This document shows, one piece after another, positions 1 through 10,274 of a stretch of DNA of 64,000 nucleotides; the first letter of the stretch is position 1; every line of letters begins with the position of its first letter. The notes under the pieces were generated by a model. It was not told the DNA's origin. It was given only the letters and a program-made list of their open reading frames with translations, and ran no database searches. A program made the translations under genes and the position numbers. Source of the DNA: Halomonas sp. SpR1 (lineage in GTDB: Bacteria > Pseudomonadota > Gammaproteobacteria > Pseudomonadales > Halomonadaceae); the NCBI RefSeq assembly GCF_031010175.1, contig NZ_JAUAMB010000017.1, positions 44,059-108,058 on the forward strand. The letters are read 5' to 3'.

Positions 1-486
1 CAGACACGCCAATACCGCGCTGCCATTGCCGATATTCGCCAAACACTGGTGCCGACTTTAGCGCGCGACCTAAGCCCAGGTGAGCAGGTGTTTTTTATTC
101 CTTACCGGAATGATTTTCTTATTAACTTTATCGCGCCACAGCTCGGTATCTATGCCTACAATATTGGCGGTGATAAAAATCTTGCTTTAGCCAGGCGCCA
201 CTGGCCCCAGCCGCTGCGCGAACTGGCGATGTATGAGTGGCCAGAGGCGCCTGGTCGGGCGCTAACCGCCATGCTTCGCCACCCCCAAATTGATACGCTT
301 GTCGTGCCCTATCACGACATGCTCTGGGCGGCCCACATTTGGCCTGCCGAGACTACGTTGAAGCCATACCTGAAGTCGCGTGTCACAGCGCTAAAAGAAG
401 TCGAAGCCTTAAGCGTTATTGAGCGTAACGACTATGCTATTATTCGCCTAGCTTCAGCATCTTTGGCCACCAAAGCGGCCCAGTGA
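1..486 (+). CDS. C-terminal part of an unidentified protein (cut by window edge)
   Basis: The reading frame is open from base 1 to the stop at 484-486, so the true start lies outside the window; the in-frame GTG at 49 is not a convincing start. About 161 residues are visible. They form a mixed soluble domain (phrases such as EQVFFIPYRNDF and IGGDKNLALARRHWP) without membrane segments. I do not recognise the family. The position just before gmd and an rmd-like gene suggests a role in surface polysaccharide synthesis, for instance the soluble tail of a membrane glycosyltransferase. That is inference from context only. Confidence 0.6.
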   Translation, partial: QTRQYRAAIADIRQTLVPTLARDLSPGEQVFFIPYRNDFLINFIAPQLGIYAYNIGGDKNLALARRHWPQPLRELAMYEWPEAPGRALTAMLRHPQIDTLVVPYHDMLWAAHIWPAETTLKPYLKSRVTALKEVEALSVIERNDYAIIRLASASLATKAAQ

Positions 487-516
487 ATAAACCCATTACC
501 ACTCTCTTGAGACTAA

Positions 517-1566
<1,050 letters not shown>

Positions 1567-1645
1567 ATTGCCTAAAATAACCAAAGCGTTCAGCGTTATG
1601 TCGGCTCACTAACACTGCCGAAGATAAAATTGCCAAGGAGTCACC

Positions 1646-2545
1646 ATGTCAACCTGTCTGGTAACCGGCGGTAGCGGCTTTACTGGTCGCCACCTTATTG
1701 CTCACTTAAAGCATCAGGGTCACCGCGTAGTGGCCCTGGCCAGCCAGCCTTGTGGAGCTGATGAGACTCACTCAATTGATCTGAACGACCAAGAGTCTTT
1801 AACTGCACTGGTAAACAGCACAGCGCCGCAACAGGTTTATCACTTAGCGGCCCTTTCATTTGTGGGGCATCCCACACCGCTTGATTTTTACCGCGTGAAT
1901 GTACTTGGAACTGAAGCGCTACTGCAAGCCTTAAGCAGTCTGGCAGAGCCGCCAAAGACACTGCTAGCCAGCAGCGCCAACGTATACGGGGCAAATGGCC
2001 AAGCAGTGATTAGTGAAAACGTACCCCCTGCGCCTGTTAACCACTATGCCAATTCCAAATTGGCAATGGAAAACATCGCCCGTACCTACGCTACACGCCT
2101 GCCAATTATTATTGCTAGACCGTTTAACTATACTGGGTCGGGGCAAGCGGTACATTTCTTAGTGCCTAAAATTGTGCAACATATTAGGCACCGAGCAAGC
2201 GTGATTGAGTTGGGCAATGTTCACGTAAGTCGTGATTTTAGCGACGTACGCGACATAGTCACTGTTTATCATCGGTTATTAAGCCAATGGCCAGCTTCGG
2301 CGGTAAGTGGCAGCATTGTTAATGTAGGTAGCGGAGAGGCTGTGTCGCTAAAAACGCTGATACGTAAGCTAGAAATGCTGGCGCAACATTCTTTAGAGGT
2401 GAAAGTAAATCCTACTTTTGTTCGAAGTAATGAAATACCCGAGCTAAAGGCCTGTACTCGGCGCTTAAATGCGTGGGTACCTGGTTTAAAACGCTTTTCT
2501 CTTGATCAAACGTTGGCCTCCATGTTGGAAGCAACGCCCAATTAA
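1646..2545 (+). CDS. NAD-dependent epimerase/dehydratase, probable GDP-6-deoxy-D-mannose reductase
   Basis: A 299-residue extended SDR protein. It has the Rossmann motif VTGGSGFTGRHL at residues 6-17, the serine of SSANVYG (about 109-115) and the catalytic YANSK (Y134, K138). Its length and position right after gmd fit RMD, which reduces the 4-keto intermediate made by GMD to GDP-D-rhamnose. GDP-fucose synthase or another nucleotide-sugar epimerase remains possible because sequence alone does not fix the substrate. A clear ribosome-binding site (AAGGAG, about 1635-1640) precedes ATG 1646. GMD and this enzyme are probably co-transcribed. Confidence 0.75.
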   Translation: MSTCLVTGGSGFTGRHLIAHLKHQGHRVVALASQPCGADETHSIDLNDQESLTALVNSTAPQQVYHLAALSFVGHPTPLDFYRVNVLGTEALLQALSSLAEPPKTLLASSANVYGANGQAVISENVPPAPVNHYANSKLAMENIARTYATRLPIIIARPFNYTGSGQAVHFLVPKIVQHIRHRASVIELGNVHVSRDFSDVRDIVTVYHRLLSQWPASAVSGSIVNVGSGEAVSLKTLIRKLEMLAQHSLEVKVNPTFVRSNEIPELKACTRRLNAWVPGLKRFSLDQTLASMLEATPN

Positions 2546-3009
2546 GAACGTTGAAGCGGATAGCGCAATATAGGAAACGCTGTTTTTTATTGGCAACAGC
2601 CATTATCTATGGCAAGCTTAAATGATGCTAAGTTAATAGAATGAGGTGAGCGAAAAGTAACCAACACATTATTAGGGTACACGTAAAGGCGATATGGGAA
2701 GCGCTGGCGAATATAGCCCAGAGCCTTGCCAGACCTTGCATTGCGCCCGATGATGTTTTTTTACTAAGCTCAATCTATTGACTTACCTTGGGAGCTACGG
2801 GTACAACGTAGCAGCGAAATGTTTGTTACGGTCTTAAGTGTTCGCTAATAATTACGCGAAGCCTAAACCGAAACGCAAGGGATGAGTGTCAGTGTTGATG
2901 GGTTTCATCAGCCTGACCTCTGGAGCGAGGCCTCGCTCACGGCCGCGCTTGCCACACACGGCCAGACGCGGCTAATGTCGATTCGACACTTAAACACGGA
3001 GTTACATCA
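2546..3009 (+). promoter_or_regulatory. Promoter and leader region of the S-layer-like gene
   Basis: No gene is supported in these 464 bases. A possible sigma-70 promoter is TTGTTA (2823-2828) and AATAAT (2847-2852) with an 18-base spacer, which would give a leader of roughly 150 bases. A second weaker pair is TTGACT (2778-2783) and TACAAC (2802-2807). The leader contains a perfect 16-base palindrome, GAGCGAGGCCTCGCTC (2923-2938). A CGGAG ribosome-binding site at 2998-3002 precedes ATG 3010. Long structured leaders are common on highly expressed surface-layer messages, but the promoter assignment is by eye. Confidence 0.4.
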
Positions 3010-6000
3010 ATGGCTTTATCAGATACTCAAATTCAGCAGCTTTATACGGCCTACCTGGGTCGTCCTGCTGACCAAGCTGGTATTAATTACTGGAAGGAAC
3101 AAGACGTTTCCGAAGCTCAGCTGCGCGATAGCCTGGCGAACGACGCTCAGCCGGAATACGTAGAGCTATACGGCGATCGCACCCGTGCGGAGCTGGTAGA
3201 AGCTGTTTACCAAAACATGTTCGGTCGTGAGGCTGACGCCGATGGCCTAGAGTACTGGGTTAACGGTGACGGCGCTTCCGTACCGGCCAGCCAACTGCAG
3301 CAGCTGTTCATTGCTGCGGCTTCAGACGAAGACCGTGCAGCATTTGACGCGCAAGTTGAAGAAGACCTGGGCAACGTTGACCCGCTTCCTCCTGAGCCGG
3401 GCACTGACGAAACTGTTCGCCTGACTCAACAAGCAGACAACCTACAAGGCGCTGACGGTTCAGACACCACTTTCGAAGCACCGGTTACGCAAAACGAAAC
3501 TGGTTCTGGCGCACTGGCTAACACCTTTGAAACTGGTGACGTGCTTGACGGCGGTGCCGATAGCACCAACGTACTGCGCGCTGACCTGATCGCCTCTGGC
3601 GCTATTTCTGATAACTGGGCTCCAGCGATTTCTGCTGAAACCACTAATATTCAGGAAGTTTACCTGCGCGGTCAAACTACTCGCGTAGACAATGGCGCTT
3701 CCAACACTACCTTTGGCGCTTCCAACACTACCTTTGGCGCTACTGTAGACGCTGAGAAAATGGCTGGTGTTGAACAGTGGTGGACGGATAACAGCCGTGC
3801 CGATATCCGCATCGAAGATATCCGTACCGCTACTGACGAAACCACCTTCGGTATGCGTGAAACCGATCCGGAAGTTGGCTATGAAGCTTACTTCAACCCG
3901 CTGTTCCTGGAAGGTGATGTCAGCTCTGATTCCGAGCTGAGCATTGTTATTCAGGAAATCGATGGTGACCAAGTGCTGGCCGCCAACGAACTGCAAAACA
4001 TCACCGTTCGTGAAGTTAACTTCACTGTTGGTGGTGAAGACGTCACTCTGGCAAATGACCAAATCTCTGCTGCTAATACCTGGGCTGAGCTTGAAGCTGC
4101 TATCGCTGCTGAAATCGAAGCACAGAGTCTTGAAGGTCTGAGCGTTTCTCACACTGGTAACGGCCAGTTCGTGATTGACGATGAGCAAGGTCGTCCGTTC
4201 GAAATCGTTGAAGGCGAAGCGCTGATTTTCGGTGCGACGGCTGACATCGACGTACGTAACCGCGTTGAAGTGGGTCGTTTAGAGCAGGAAGGCCCGACCC
4301 AAACCACGCTGGTACTTGACGGTGCGGGTAACGGTTCTCGCGGTGGCGACGTAAATATCGCCGCTATGTCCGGCGACCGTGGCATCGAAGTAATGGATGT
4401 TCTGGTTGATCGTGATAGCCACATCAAGAGCCTGCGTTCTGAAAACAACCCTAATTCAGTACAAGACTCTTTCTCTGCTGAACAGCAGCTGGAAGAAGTT
4501 AACCTGACCCACGTTGCAGAAGGCGCGCAGGGTACTTTCCAGGTTGGCGCACGTACTGTTGACGAGAAAGGTGTTTCCACTACTATCGATGATCGTCTGT
4601 CTGTGGACGTTGATGAAGATGGACAAGGCGACAGCGGTCTTCGTGACGTTCGTGTATTCAACGCCACTGGCTACAGCGCTGAAATCAAACTGGCTGCTGA
4701 ACTGTCAATCGACGTATTTGACAAGTACCTAGCCGGTGCAGATGAGACTGTTCAGTTCAGCTACTTGCTGGGTGATGCAGGCAACAACCTGAGCCTGACC
4801 GTTGACAACGAAGTAGCCTCTGACCCTGATTTCGCACTAGAAATCGTTGGTGGTGATAGCAGTGATCGCGTCAACCTGACTGATCTTGCTGTTAAGAACT
4901 CTACTACCATTGATCTCGAAGGTGGTGAAGAGAACACCGTTGAAGTTAGTACTACCACTGGCGCGACTGCTGACGAAGACGGCAACTTCACAACTGCAGC
5001 TGGTCAAGTCGAGTATTCAACTGCACAGACGGCGTTTGGTGAGTTTGTCAACGTTGATCGCTTAGTAGTAGCTGATGACAACAATACTCGTCAGAACATT
5101 GTTAGCGGCAACATGACAGCTATCGATGGCAAGGAAATCGTTATTGCAACTGACGCGCAGCTTGACGCTAATGGCGATCTGGTTCCGGGTTCTGCTGCTG
5201 ATACCGATATTGTTGAAGCGCGTATCGACACTGACCTGACCATCACTGGTAAAAATCAGACGTTGGGTTCGCTCAACAACAACAATGACCAGTTCATTGG
5301 CGTTGTAGACGTAATCAACACCCGTCCGGTTCCCAGCCAGAGCAACCTGGAAGTGCAGCTCGACAACACCGCCCGTTTGGATGGTGAGTTGACTGTTGCA
5401 GCACTTAACGTCAGCACCGAAGCCGGTGGTACCAGTGCAGTTCGTGAGCTGGATCTGACCTCTGGCGGTCGTCGTAACACTGAGAACTTGGTTCAAAGTG
5501 CGGCACTGGCTGGTGTTAACGCAGTTGACCTAGACGGTACCCAGAACCTTGACCTGCACATTGCAAGCATGGCGTCTGGCGCTTCTGTTGTTGACGGTTC
5601 TGACCTGGGCGGTGACCTGGATCTGGCTATCAACGGCGGTCTGCTGACTGGCGCAACTGACGTGCTGACCGGTACTGCTGCCGCTACTGACACCCTGGCT
5701 GTTTACGGTGGTGATGCACAGGCAACTGTCACTGGCTTTGAAACCATTCAGTTGGGTCTGGCTGCTAATAATCAGTTCAACGGCGCGTTTACTGGCTTCG
5801 CTGGTGAATTCAACGCTGCTGCGGTCTCCGGTGTTGAGCAGTACAGCATTGCAGCCCTAAGCGGTGCAGCTGAGCTGATCAACCTCTCTGGCTCTGAAGT
5901 TGTAAACGTTGCAGCGAATGGCGCTGATGCAAACCTGACGCTGATCGCTGGCGACCGTGATGGCAGCAACGAAATTACGGTTAACTTCGCAGGCGATTAC

Positions 6001-6705
6001 ACCAGCGAACTGTCTGTTCAAGACTACCGTACAGTTACACTGGGTCTCGCTGCAGATACTGATTACGACTTTGCTCTGGATCTGGAAACTGCAGATGGCA
6101 CCAACGCAGGTACCACTTACGCTCGCACGCTGGAAATTGTTGGCGGCGGTGTAGATGCGAATGGTGATGTTACTACTACGCTGAACATTGGCGATCTTGA
6201 CACTGCCTTGAGCACTGTTGACCTGTCAGGCTTCGAAGGTAACCTGCTTAACGCACAGTGGGCCGAAGTGACTGGAACCAACGGTACTGTTGTTGCTAAC
6301 GAATACAACTTTAGCTTCAACGTTGGTGGTGACGGTACAACCTCTGAATTCATCTCTAGCTTCGACTTCAATGCCGACGCTGATGAAGCAGGTGTTGTTT
6401 GGCAGATCGACAACTTCCAAGTGTTTGGTCAGGGTGGCGTTGATTTGACTAACCAGTCAATCATCGACCTTCGTGATCTGGGTGTTGATAGCGCAGCAGA
6501 CATCGTTGTTGCAGACGCTAACGATTTCTTCACCGCACTGGATGGCGATGCTCAGCAAGCTTACATCGACCAAGGTTATGCAGCCGCTGACTTTGCAGCT
6601 GGCGACACCGTTGTAACCTCTAATGAAGGTCTGGACTTCACCATTCTGTTGAACGGTGTTACCTCTACTGACCTCGTCAACGAAAACTTTGCAGGTATCG
6701 CGTAA
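3010..6705 (+). CDS. S-layer-like surface protein with N-terminal DUF4214 repeats
   Basis: A 1231-residue, strongly acidic protein with no cysteine that I can find and very little lysine, as expected of an extracellular protein of a halophile. There is no Sec signal peptide. The N-terminus has two DUF4214 units (LYTAYLGRPADQAGINYW at about 11-28 and VYQNMFGREADADGLEYW at about 66-83). The remaining thousand residues are Asp/Thr/Ala/Gly-rich beta-type sequence of the kind seen in type I-secreted S-layer proteins, although no GGxGxD calcium repeats stand out. Codon choice is highly biased, suggesting strong expression. A terminator follows closely and a SapC-family gene is next. The call as an S-layer component rests on composition and neighbours. 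An exact in-frame 21-base duplication lies at 3694-3735. Confidence 0.7.
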   Translation: MALSDTQIQQLYTAYLGRPADQAGINYWKEQDVSEAQLRDSLANDAQPEYVELYGDRTRAELVEAVYQNMFGREADADGLEYWVNGDGASVPASQLQQLFIAAASDEDRAAFDAQVEEDLGNVDPLPPEPGTDETVRLTQQADNLQGADGSDTTFEAPVTQNETGSGALANTFETGDVLDGGADSTNVLRADLIASGAISDNWAPAISAETTNIQEVYLRGQTTRVDNGASNTTFGASNTTFGATVDAEKMAGVEQWWTDNSRADIRIEDIRTATDETTFGMRETDPEVGYEAYFNPLFLEGDVSSDSELSIVIQEIDGDQVLAANELQNITVREVNFTVGGEDVTLANDQISAANTWAELEAAIAAEIEAQSLEGLSVSHTGNGQFVIDDEQGRPFEIVEGEALIFGATADIDVRNRVEVGRLEQEGPTQTTLVLDGAGNGSRGGDVNIAAMSGDRGIEVMDVLVDRDSHIKSLRSENNPNSVQDSFSAEQQLEEVNLTHVAEGAQGTFQVGARTVDEKGVSTTIDDRLSVDVDEDGQGDSGLRDVRVFNATGYSAEIKLAAELSIDVFDKYLAGADETVQFSYLLGDAGNNLSLTVDNEVASDPDFALEIVGGDSSDRVNLTDLAVKNSTTIDLEGGEENTVEVSTTTGATADEDGNFTTAAGQVEYSTAQTAFGEFVNVDRLVVADDNNTRQNIVSGNMTAIDGKEIVIATDAQLDANGDLVPGSAADTDIVEARIDTDLTITGKNQTLGSLNNNNDQFIGVVDVINTRPVPSQSNLEVQLDNTARLDGELTVAALNVSTEAGGTSAVRELDLTSGGRRNTENLVQSAALAGVNAVDLDGTQNLDLHIASMASGASVVDGSDLGGDLDLAINGGLLTGATDVLTGTAAATDTLAVYGGDAQATVTGFETIQLGLAANNQFNGAFTGFAGEFNAAAVSGVEQYSIAALSGAAELINLSGSEVVNVAANGADANLTLIAGDRDGSNEITVNFAGDYTSELSVQDYRTVTLGLAADTDYDFALDLETADGTNAGTTYARTLEIVGGGVDANGDVTTTLNIGDLDTALSTVDLSGFEGNLLNAQWAEVTGTNGTVVANEYNFSFNVGGDGTTSEFISSFDFNADADEAGVVWQIDNFQVFGQGGVDLTNQSIIDLRDLGVDSAADIVVADANDFFTALDGDAQQAYIDQGYAAADFAAGDTVVTSNEGLDFTILLNGVTSTDLVNENFAGIA
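3694..3735 (+). repeat. In-frame 21-bp tandem duplication inside the S-layer-like gene
   Basis: Two identical adjacent 21-base units (3694-3714 and 3715-3735) encode the heptapeptide GASNTTF twice, followed by GA. The identity at every base points to a recent duplication. It adds seven residues without breaking the frame. Confidence 0.9.
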
Positions 6706-6745
6706 GCTGCCATTGGCAACTTATTGACTGCACTGTAGTCGTACT

Positions 6746-6774
6746 AAGGCCACCCTCCGGGGTGGCCTTTTTAT
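6746..6774 (+). terminator. Rho-independent terminator of the S-layer-like gene
   Basis: A 10-bp GC-rich stem (6746-6755 paired with 6760-6769) with a four-base loop, followed by a T-rich run. It sits 40 bases after the stop codon. It would let the large gene be transcribed at a different level from the SapC gene that follows. Confidence 0.85.
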
Positions 6775-6825
6775 TTGGTGGCTGGTTTAATGCCGCCAAT
6801 AGCAAATATTTCTCAAGGAGAGACC

Positions 6826-7641
6826 ATGTTTCGCCAGTTAACCCCACTACAGCCCCGTGAACACCAGCAGTTGCGTTTTAATCCCCGCCAGCCTTATGAT
6901 TTTGCTAGGGAGCAAATGCTGATACCCCTGGTTGCGGCGGAAACAGCGCGTATCGCCCGCGAAATGCCTATCGTCTTCCCACTGAATGGCGGTTTGCCCC
7001 AGGCGCTGGTAGGCGTCAACCAGGGGCAAAATATGCATGTAAAGGAGGGCACCGGCCATTGGATAGGTCGCTATATACCTGCCCACATACGCCGCTACCC
7101 CTTTATGCTGGCGGCTGTGCCAAGCACAGAGGCGGCGGGTAAAAAAGGCTTAGGTAGCGAGCAACAGTATATTATTCAGTTTGATGCCGAGGCGAGCCAT
7201 CTGGAACGCCCCGATGGCTTGGCTCTGTTTGATGACCAAGGGCAGGCCACAGAAACGCTTCAGCAAATCCAGAAGGTGCTCACCAACCTGGAGCGGGAAA
7301 ATCACCGGACATTAGGCTTGGTGGGTGAGTTAGAAGCGGCAGGTCTACTGGCTGAGCGGCAAATACATGTGGGCGAGGAAGATAAGGGCGGTAAGCGGCT
7401 AGCCGGAATTCGTTTAGTGGATGAAAAAGCCTTGGCCGAACTAGATGCAGATACGTTAGCTAAGTTGCGCACCAGCGGTGCACTGGCGTTGGTGTACGCG
7501 CACCTGCTGTCGCTCAACAACCTTCGCGATGGCCTGCTAGCGCAAATGATCCGCACACCAGATGTCGCGGATCAACCCATGTCGCTAGATGAGCTCTTTA
7601 ACGAAGGTGATGACGACTTCACTTTCGATTTTGATAGTTGA
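6826..7641 (+). CDS. SapC family protein
   Basis: 271 residues from ATG 6826, chosen because AAGGAGAG (6815-6822) lies directly before it; the frame is open further upstream but without a better start. The sequence (QPYDFAREQMLIPLV near the N-terminus, FPLNGGLPQALVGV, then an Asp-rich end FNEGDDDFTFDF) fits the SapC family, named after a Campylobacter fetus protein linked to its paracrystalline surface layer. There is no signal peptide, so it may act in the cytoplasm, for example in assembly or as a chaperone. Its place between an S-layer-like gene and DUF4214 secreted enzymes supports a surface-layer role. The biochemical activity of the family is not established. Confidence 0.8.
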   Translation: MFRQLTPLQPREHQQLRFNPRQPYDFAREQMLIPLVAAETARIAREMPIVFPLNGGLPQALVGVNQGQNMHVKEGTGHWIGRYIPAHIRRYPFMLAAVPSTEAAGKKGLGSEQQYIIQFDAEASHLERPDGLALFDDQGQATETLQQIQKVLTNLERENHRTLGLVGELEAAGLLAERQIHVGEEDKGGKRLAGIRLVDEKALAELDADTLAKLRTSGALALVYAHLLSLNNLRDGLLAQMIRTPDVADQPMSLDELFNEGDDDFTFDFDS

Positions 7642-7665
7642 TGCATCCAGCACAAGGAATTAACC

Positions 7666-7806
7666 ATGGCCGTTCAGTCACAAGTCCTGACCATCAACGG
7701 AACCCCTTGCAATACCAGCGAGCTTTCTGAGACTTCTCAGCAGAAGGGGGTCACCTTCCTTACCACGGATGATAAAAATCAGTGCCTACAGCAGGTGGCG
7801 CTATGA
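7666..7806 (+). CDS. 46-residue DUF6447-like protein, translationally coupled to the protease
   Basis: A short gene with a good ribosome-binding site (AAGGAA, 7653-7658) before ATG 7666. Its TGA stop (7804-7806) overlaps the ATG of the protease gene (7803-7805), the ATGA arrangement typical of coupled translation. The protein aligns by eye with the 71-residue protein at 10275: LTINGTPCNTSELSE against VTIDGSEYNVADLSE, continuing to a shared TxD...Q..L.QQ.A pattern. It ends about 25 residues earlier than that protein. It is therefore a short member of the same family, which resembles DUF6447. Function is unknown. Confidence 0.7.
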   Translation: MAVQSQVLTINGTPCNTSELSETSQQKGVTFLTTDDKNQCLQQVAL

Positions 7807-9473
7807 CCCGCTTCATTGGTATTGATAGTAATACCTTTCCTTACTCGGCCGTGGCTTATATAGAAGCCACTTTCATGGATGGAACGAGAGTCTCTGGTTC
7901 GGGTGCGCTGGTCGGTCGCAACGATGTACTGACGGCCGCTCATGTGCTCTACGATCCCATATTGGGTGCGGCTACCGATGTGCAAGTCGAGTTTGGCCGC
8001 GATGGTGGATCGCTACCTTATGGAACTTTTGAGGCACCTGAGCTTAATTACTTTGAGTTAAATACTGAACGTCCCGGTTTTCTATTTCAGTCCGAAAGCG
8101 AGTATGACGTTGCCTTAGTATCATTAAGTGATGCTGTTGGGGATGATATTGGCTGGTTTTCATTGGGCGATTATAGCTCGGGAGAAAGCTATCACGTAAC
8201 CGGTTATCCTGGCGTTTACCGTGACAACACTGGCCCAAGATTAATGGAAGACAGTGGTGTCACAACACGTATACCTGGTTATGACTTGTTAGACCTCAAT
8301 AACTTTGAAATTAATCCAGGCAATAGCGGTGGGCCAGTATGGTATGCATCAAGTGACGGCCCAGTGGTAGTAGGAGCCGTTTCAACCGATGAATGGGCAG
8401 TTGACGTCAATGCTCACTTGGTAACCCTCAATCAGTGGATTCAGGGTAATGACGACTTGATTTCTCCTTTGCCAAGTCTGGATGCTGAGGATAGAGCAAC
8501 GTATGTGGAGAAATTTGAAACATTGCTAGCCGCAGCGGGGTGGGAGTGGCCTGATACACTTGATAAAGCACTGCAAAGTCGAGATGAGTTACTCCGCTAT
8601 CCAAGCTTAGAAAGCACTATTGATCCAGTACTGCGGCTGTATACGGGCATGCTAGGGCGAGAGCCGGATAAAGCGGGGGTTGAGTATTGGGTTTCACAAT
8701 TTAACGCGGGGAGCAGCCTACGCACGTTGGCTGATAGCTTTATCGTGTCTGATGAGTTTACCCATTTGGCTGACCAGCTTGGCGGCGGCAACAATGGGCG
8801 TATTGAAGCGCTTTATAGCAGTGTTCTTGGCCGTAGCCCGGATACTGCGGGCCAGGCTTACTGGCTCAAGCAGTTTGAAGGTGGTCAGGTAGAGCTAGCA
8901 GATATGGCATTAGCGTTTACCAACTCGGAAGAATATGTGTCCAGTAGCTACTCGCTAGTTCAGGGGGCGAAACTATTGTTGTGGGGTGTTGATTTACAGG
9001 CGTTAGACACAGAAGCGCTTGGGTTTGAAATTCGACCTACACTAGCAGAGGAGGAAATCGCTGCTGCGTTAGTACGCTTATACACTGGTGTGCTGGGGAG
9101 AGAACCTGATGAGCAAGGCTTTGACTATTGGCTTGAAGCGCTAGCGGGTGGCAAATCCCTTGTCTCTACTGCTGCAGACTTTTTTACAAGCAATGAATTT
9201 TTGGATGATAAGGCAGAGCCAACATCAGAGGCGCTAATCGACTCCCTTTATGAACAGGTTTTAGCGCGTACCCCAGATGCTGAGGGAGCAGCTTATTGGC
9301 AGGCTCAACTACAACAAAAGGCATTGGGGGAGGGGGATTTGGTGCTGGCATTTACTAATTCTGATGAATACATCAAAACGACCCAATCGAATGTTGATTC
9401 ATACGTACAGCAGCATTACGAGCAGGCACTTATTGGCGTGCCGGAAGATATCGAGACATACCTGCTGGGCTAG
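7803..9473 (+). CDS. Trypsin-like serine protease with four C-terminal DUF4214 repeats
   Basis: 556 residues from ATG 7803. The N-terminal 215 residues are a chymotrypsin-fold protease with an intact triad: TAAH (H47), YDVAL (D102) and GNSGGP (S175). From about residue 274 there are four DUF4214 units (LYTGMLGREPD, LYSSVLGRSPD, LYTGVLGREPD, LYEQVLARTPD). The protein ends IETYLLG. There is no signal peptide or pro-region, so type I secretion is likely. The last 320 residues, including the lead-in GWEWP and the terminal motif, resemble the end of the adhesin encoded at 12538-18642. A role in cutting or maturing DUF4214 surface proteins is inferred. Confidence 0.85.
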   Translation: MTRFIGIDSNTFPYSAVAYIEATFMDGTRVSGSGALVGRNDVLTAAHVLYDPILGAATDVQVEFGRDGGSLPYGTFEAPELNYFELNTERPGFLFQSESEYDVALVSLSDAVGDDIGWFSLGDYSSGESYHVTGYPGVYRDNTGPRLMEDSGVTTRIPGYDLLDLNNFEINPGNSGGPVWYASSDGPVVVGAVSTDEWAVDVNAHLVTLNQWIQGNDDLISPLPSLDAEDRATYVEKFETLLAAAGWEWPDTLDKALQSRDELLRYPSLESTIDPVLRLYTGMLGREPDKAGVEYWVSQFNAGSSLRTLADSFIVSDEFTHLADQLGGGNNGRIEALYSSVLGRSPDTAGQAYWLKQFEGGQVELADMALAFTNSEEYVSSSYSLVQGAKLLLWGVDLQALDTEALGFEIRPTLAEEEIAAALVRLYTGVLGREPDEQGFDYWLEALAGGKSLVSTAADFFTSNEFLDDKAEPTSEALIDSLYEQVLARTPDAEGAAYWQAQLQQKALGEGDLVLAFTNSDEYIKTTQSNVDSYVQQHYEQALIGVPEDIETYLLG

Positions 9474-9594
9474 AAATACTGCGATTGAATGTATCCTATT
9501 GAGCGACGTCAAAGGTATAGAACGAATATTTTTACCGTGCTGGTTGAATTGAGTACAATGCCGCGTTGGTTTCAGGCGACGAGATTGGGAAGTG

Positions 9595-10176
9595 ATGGCG
9601 AAATTACCGAAAAGCATCGTTATTGAAGGGCGTCGCTACCCCACGTGGGGATTAAGTGCGAAAGCGCGTAAACAGCTGGTTAATCTAAGCCTTGTAGATG
9701 CGCACATTGCAGAGCTTCACCAACGATTGGCACATCACTATGTTGCTCGTGAACATTATCAATTACTTCTGACGAGCGCCTTGCCTGATCCTCGTCGGCA
9801 GCCTAACGTAGCGGATACCAGCCGATACTTCTGGCAAAGTGTTTCAAAAGCATGGGCTCAAAATCACTGGCCCCTCAGCACGTCTAAATTAGCACTGAGT
9901 GCCTTTGAATCGACTAGCCATTATCGGCAAGGTGATCGAGTACTATGTTATGTGAAAGGTTATGGTGTGGTGGGTTGGGGGGTTGTTGAAATGGATACCC
10001 ACTCAACCAAAAGGCATTTGGTCTGGCGTGCAAGCGTTTCGACGCTGGAAAAAGCTTTGCCTGCGAAAACGCTAAAAGAGTTTTCGCTACGCCACCCTAA
10101 TCGTCCATCGCAGGTAGTGTCATCGACTGCAGATATTGAAGGGCTATTGTCTGCGCTTGCTAACAAAGCAGCATAG
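9595..10176 (+). CDS. DUF6447-headed protein with an extra C-terminal domain
   Basis: 193 residues from ATG 9595 (a GTG at 9592 is also possible; GGGAAG precedes both). Residues 1-60 match the small proteins at 7666 and 10275 (VIEGRRYPTWGLSAKARKQ, then paired heptad-like helices). The rest is a separate domain with YFWQSVSKAW and the beta-rich GDRVLCYVKGYGVVGWGVV. The latter faintly recalls PUA/EVE-type folds, but I cannot assign it. It lies between a secreted protease and the simplest DUF6447 gene, so it probably belongs to the same surface-protein system. No signal peptide or membrane segment is present. Confidence 0.6.
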   Translation: MAKLPKSIVIEGRRYPTWGLSAKARKQLVNLSLVDAHIAELHQRLAHHYVAREHYQLLLTSALPDPRRQPNVADTSRYFWQSVSKAWAQNHWPLSTSKLALSAFESTSHYRQGDRVLCYVKGYGVVGWGVVEMDTHSTKRHLVWRASVSTLEKALPAKTLKEFSLRHPNRPSQVVSSTADIEGLLSALANKAA

Positions 10177-10274
10177 TGGAAAATTTTTTCGGGATGCATA
10201 GCGCTTTCGACATTTGCGCTCGCACCTGTAATAATTCACCGCTAATTTCATGATTACCCATAAAGGAGCCTTGT

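Noticed and set aside
2882..3163. 93-codon frame before and into the S-layer-like gene
   Set aside because: Overlaps the S-layer-like start in another frame; the upstream part is leader sequence with a palindrome.
3460..4188. 242-codon reading frame on the minus strand
   Set aside because: Lies entirely antisense to the S-layer-like gene; its length comes from that gene's biased codon use and it has no start signal.
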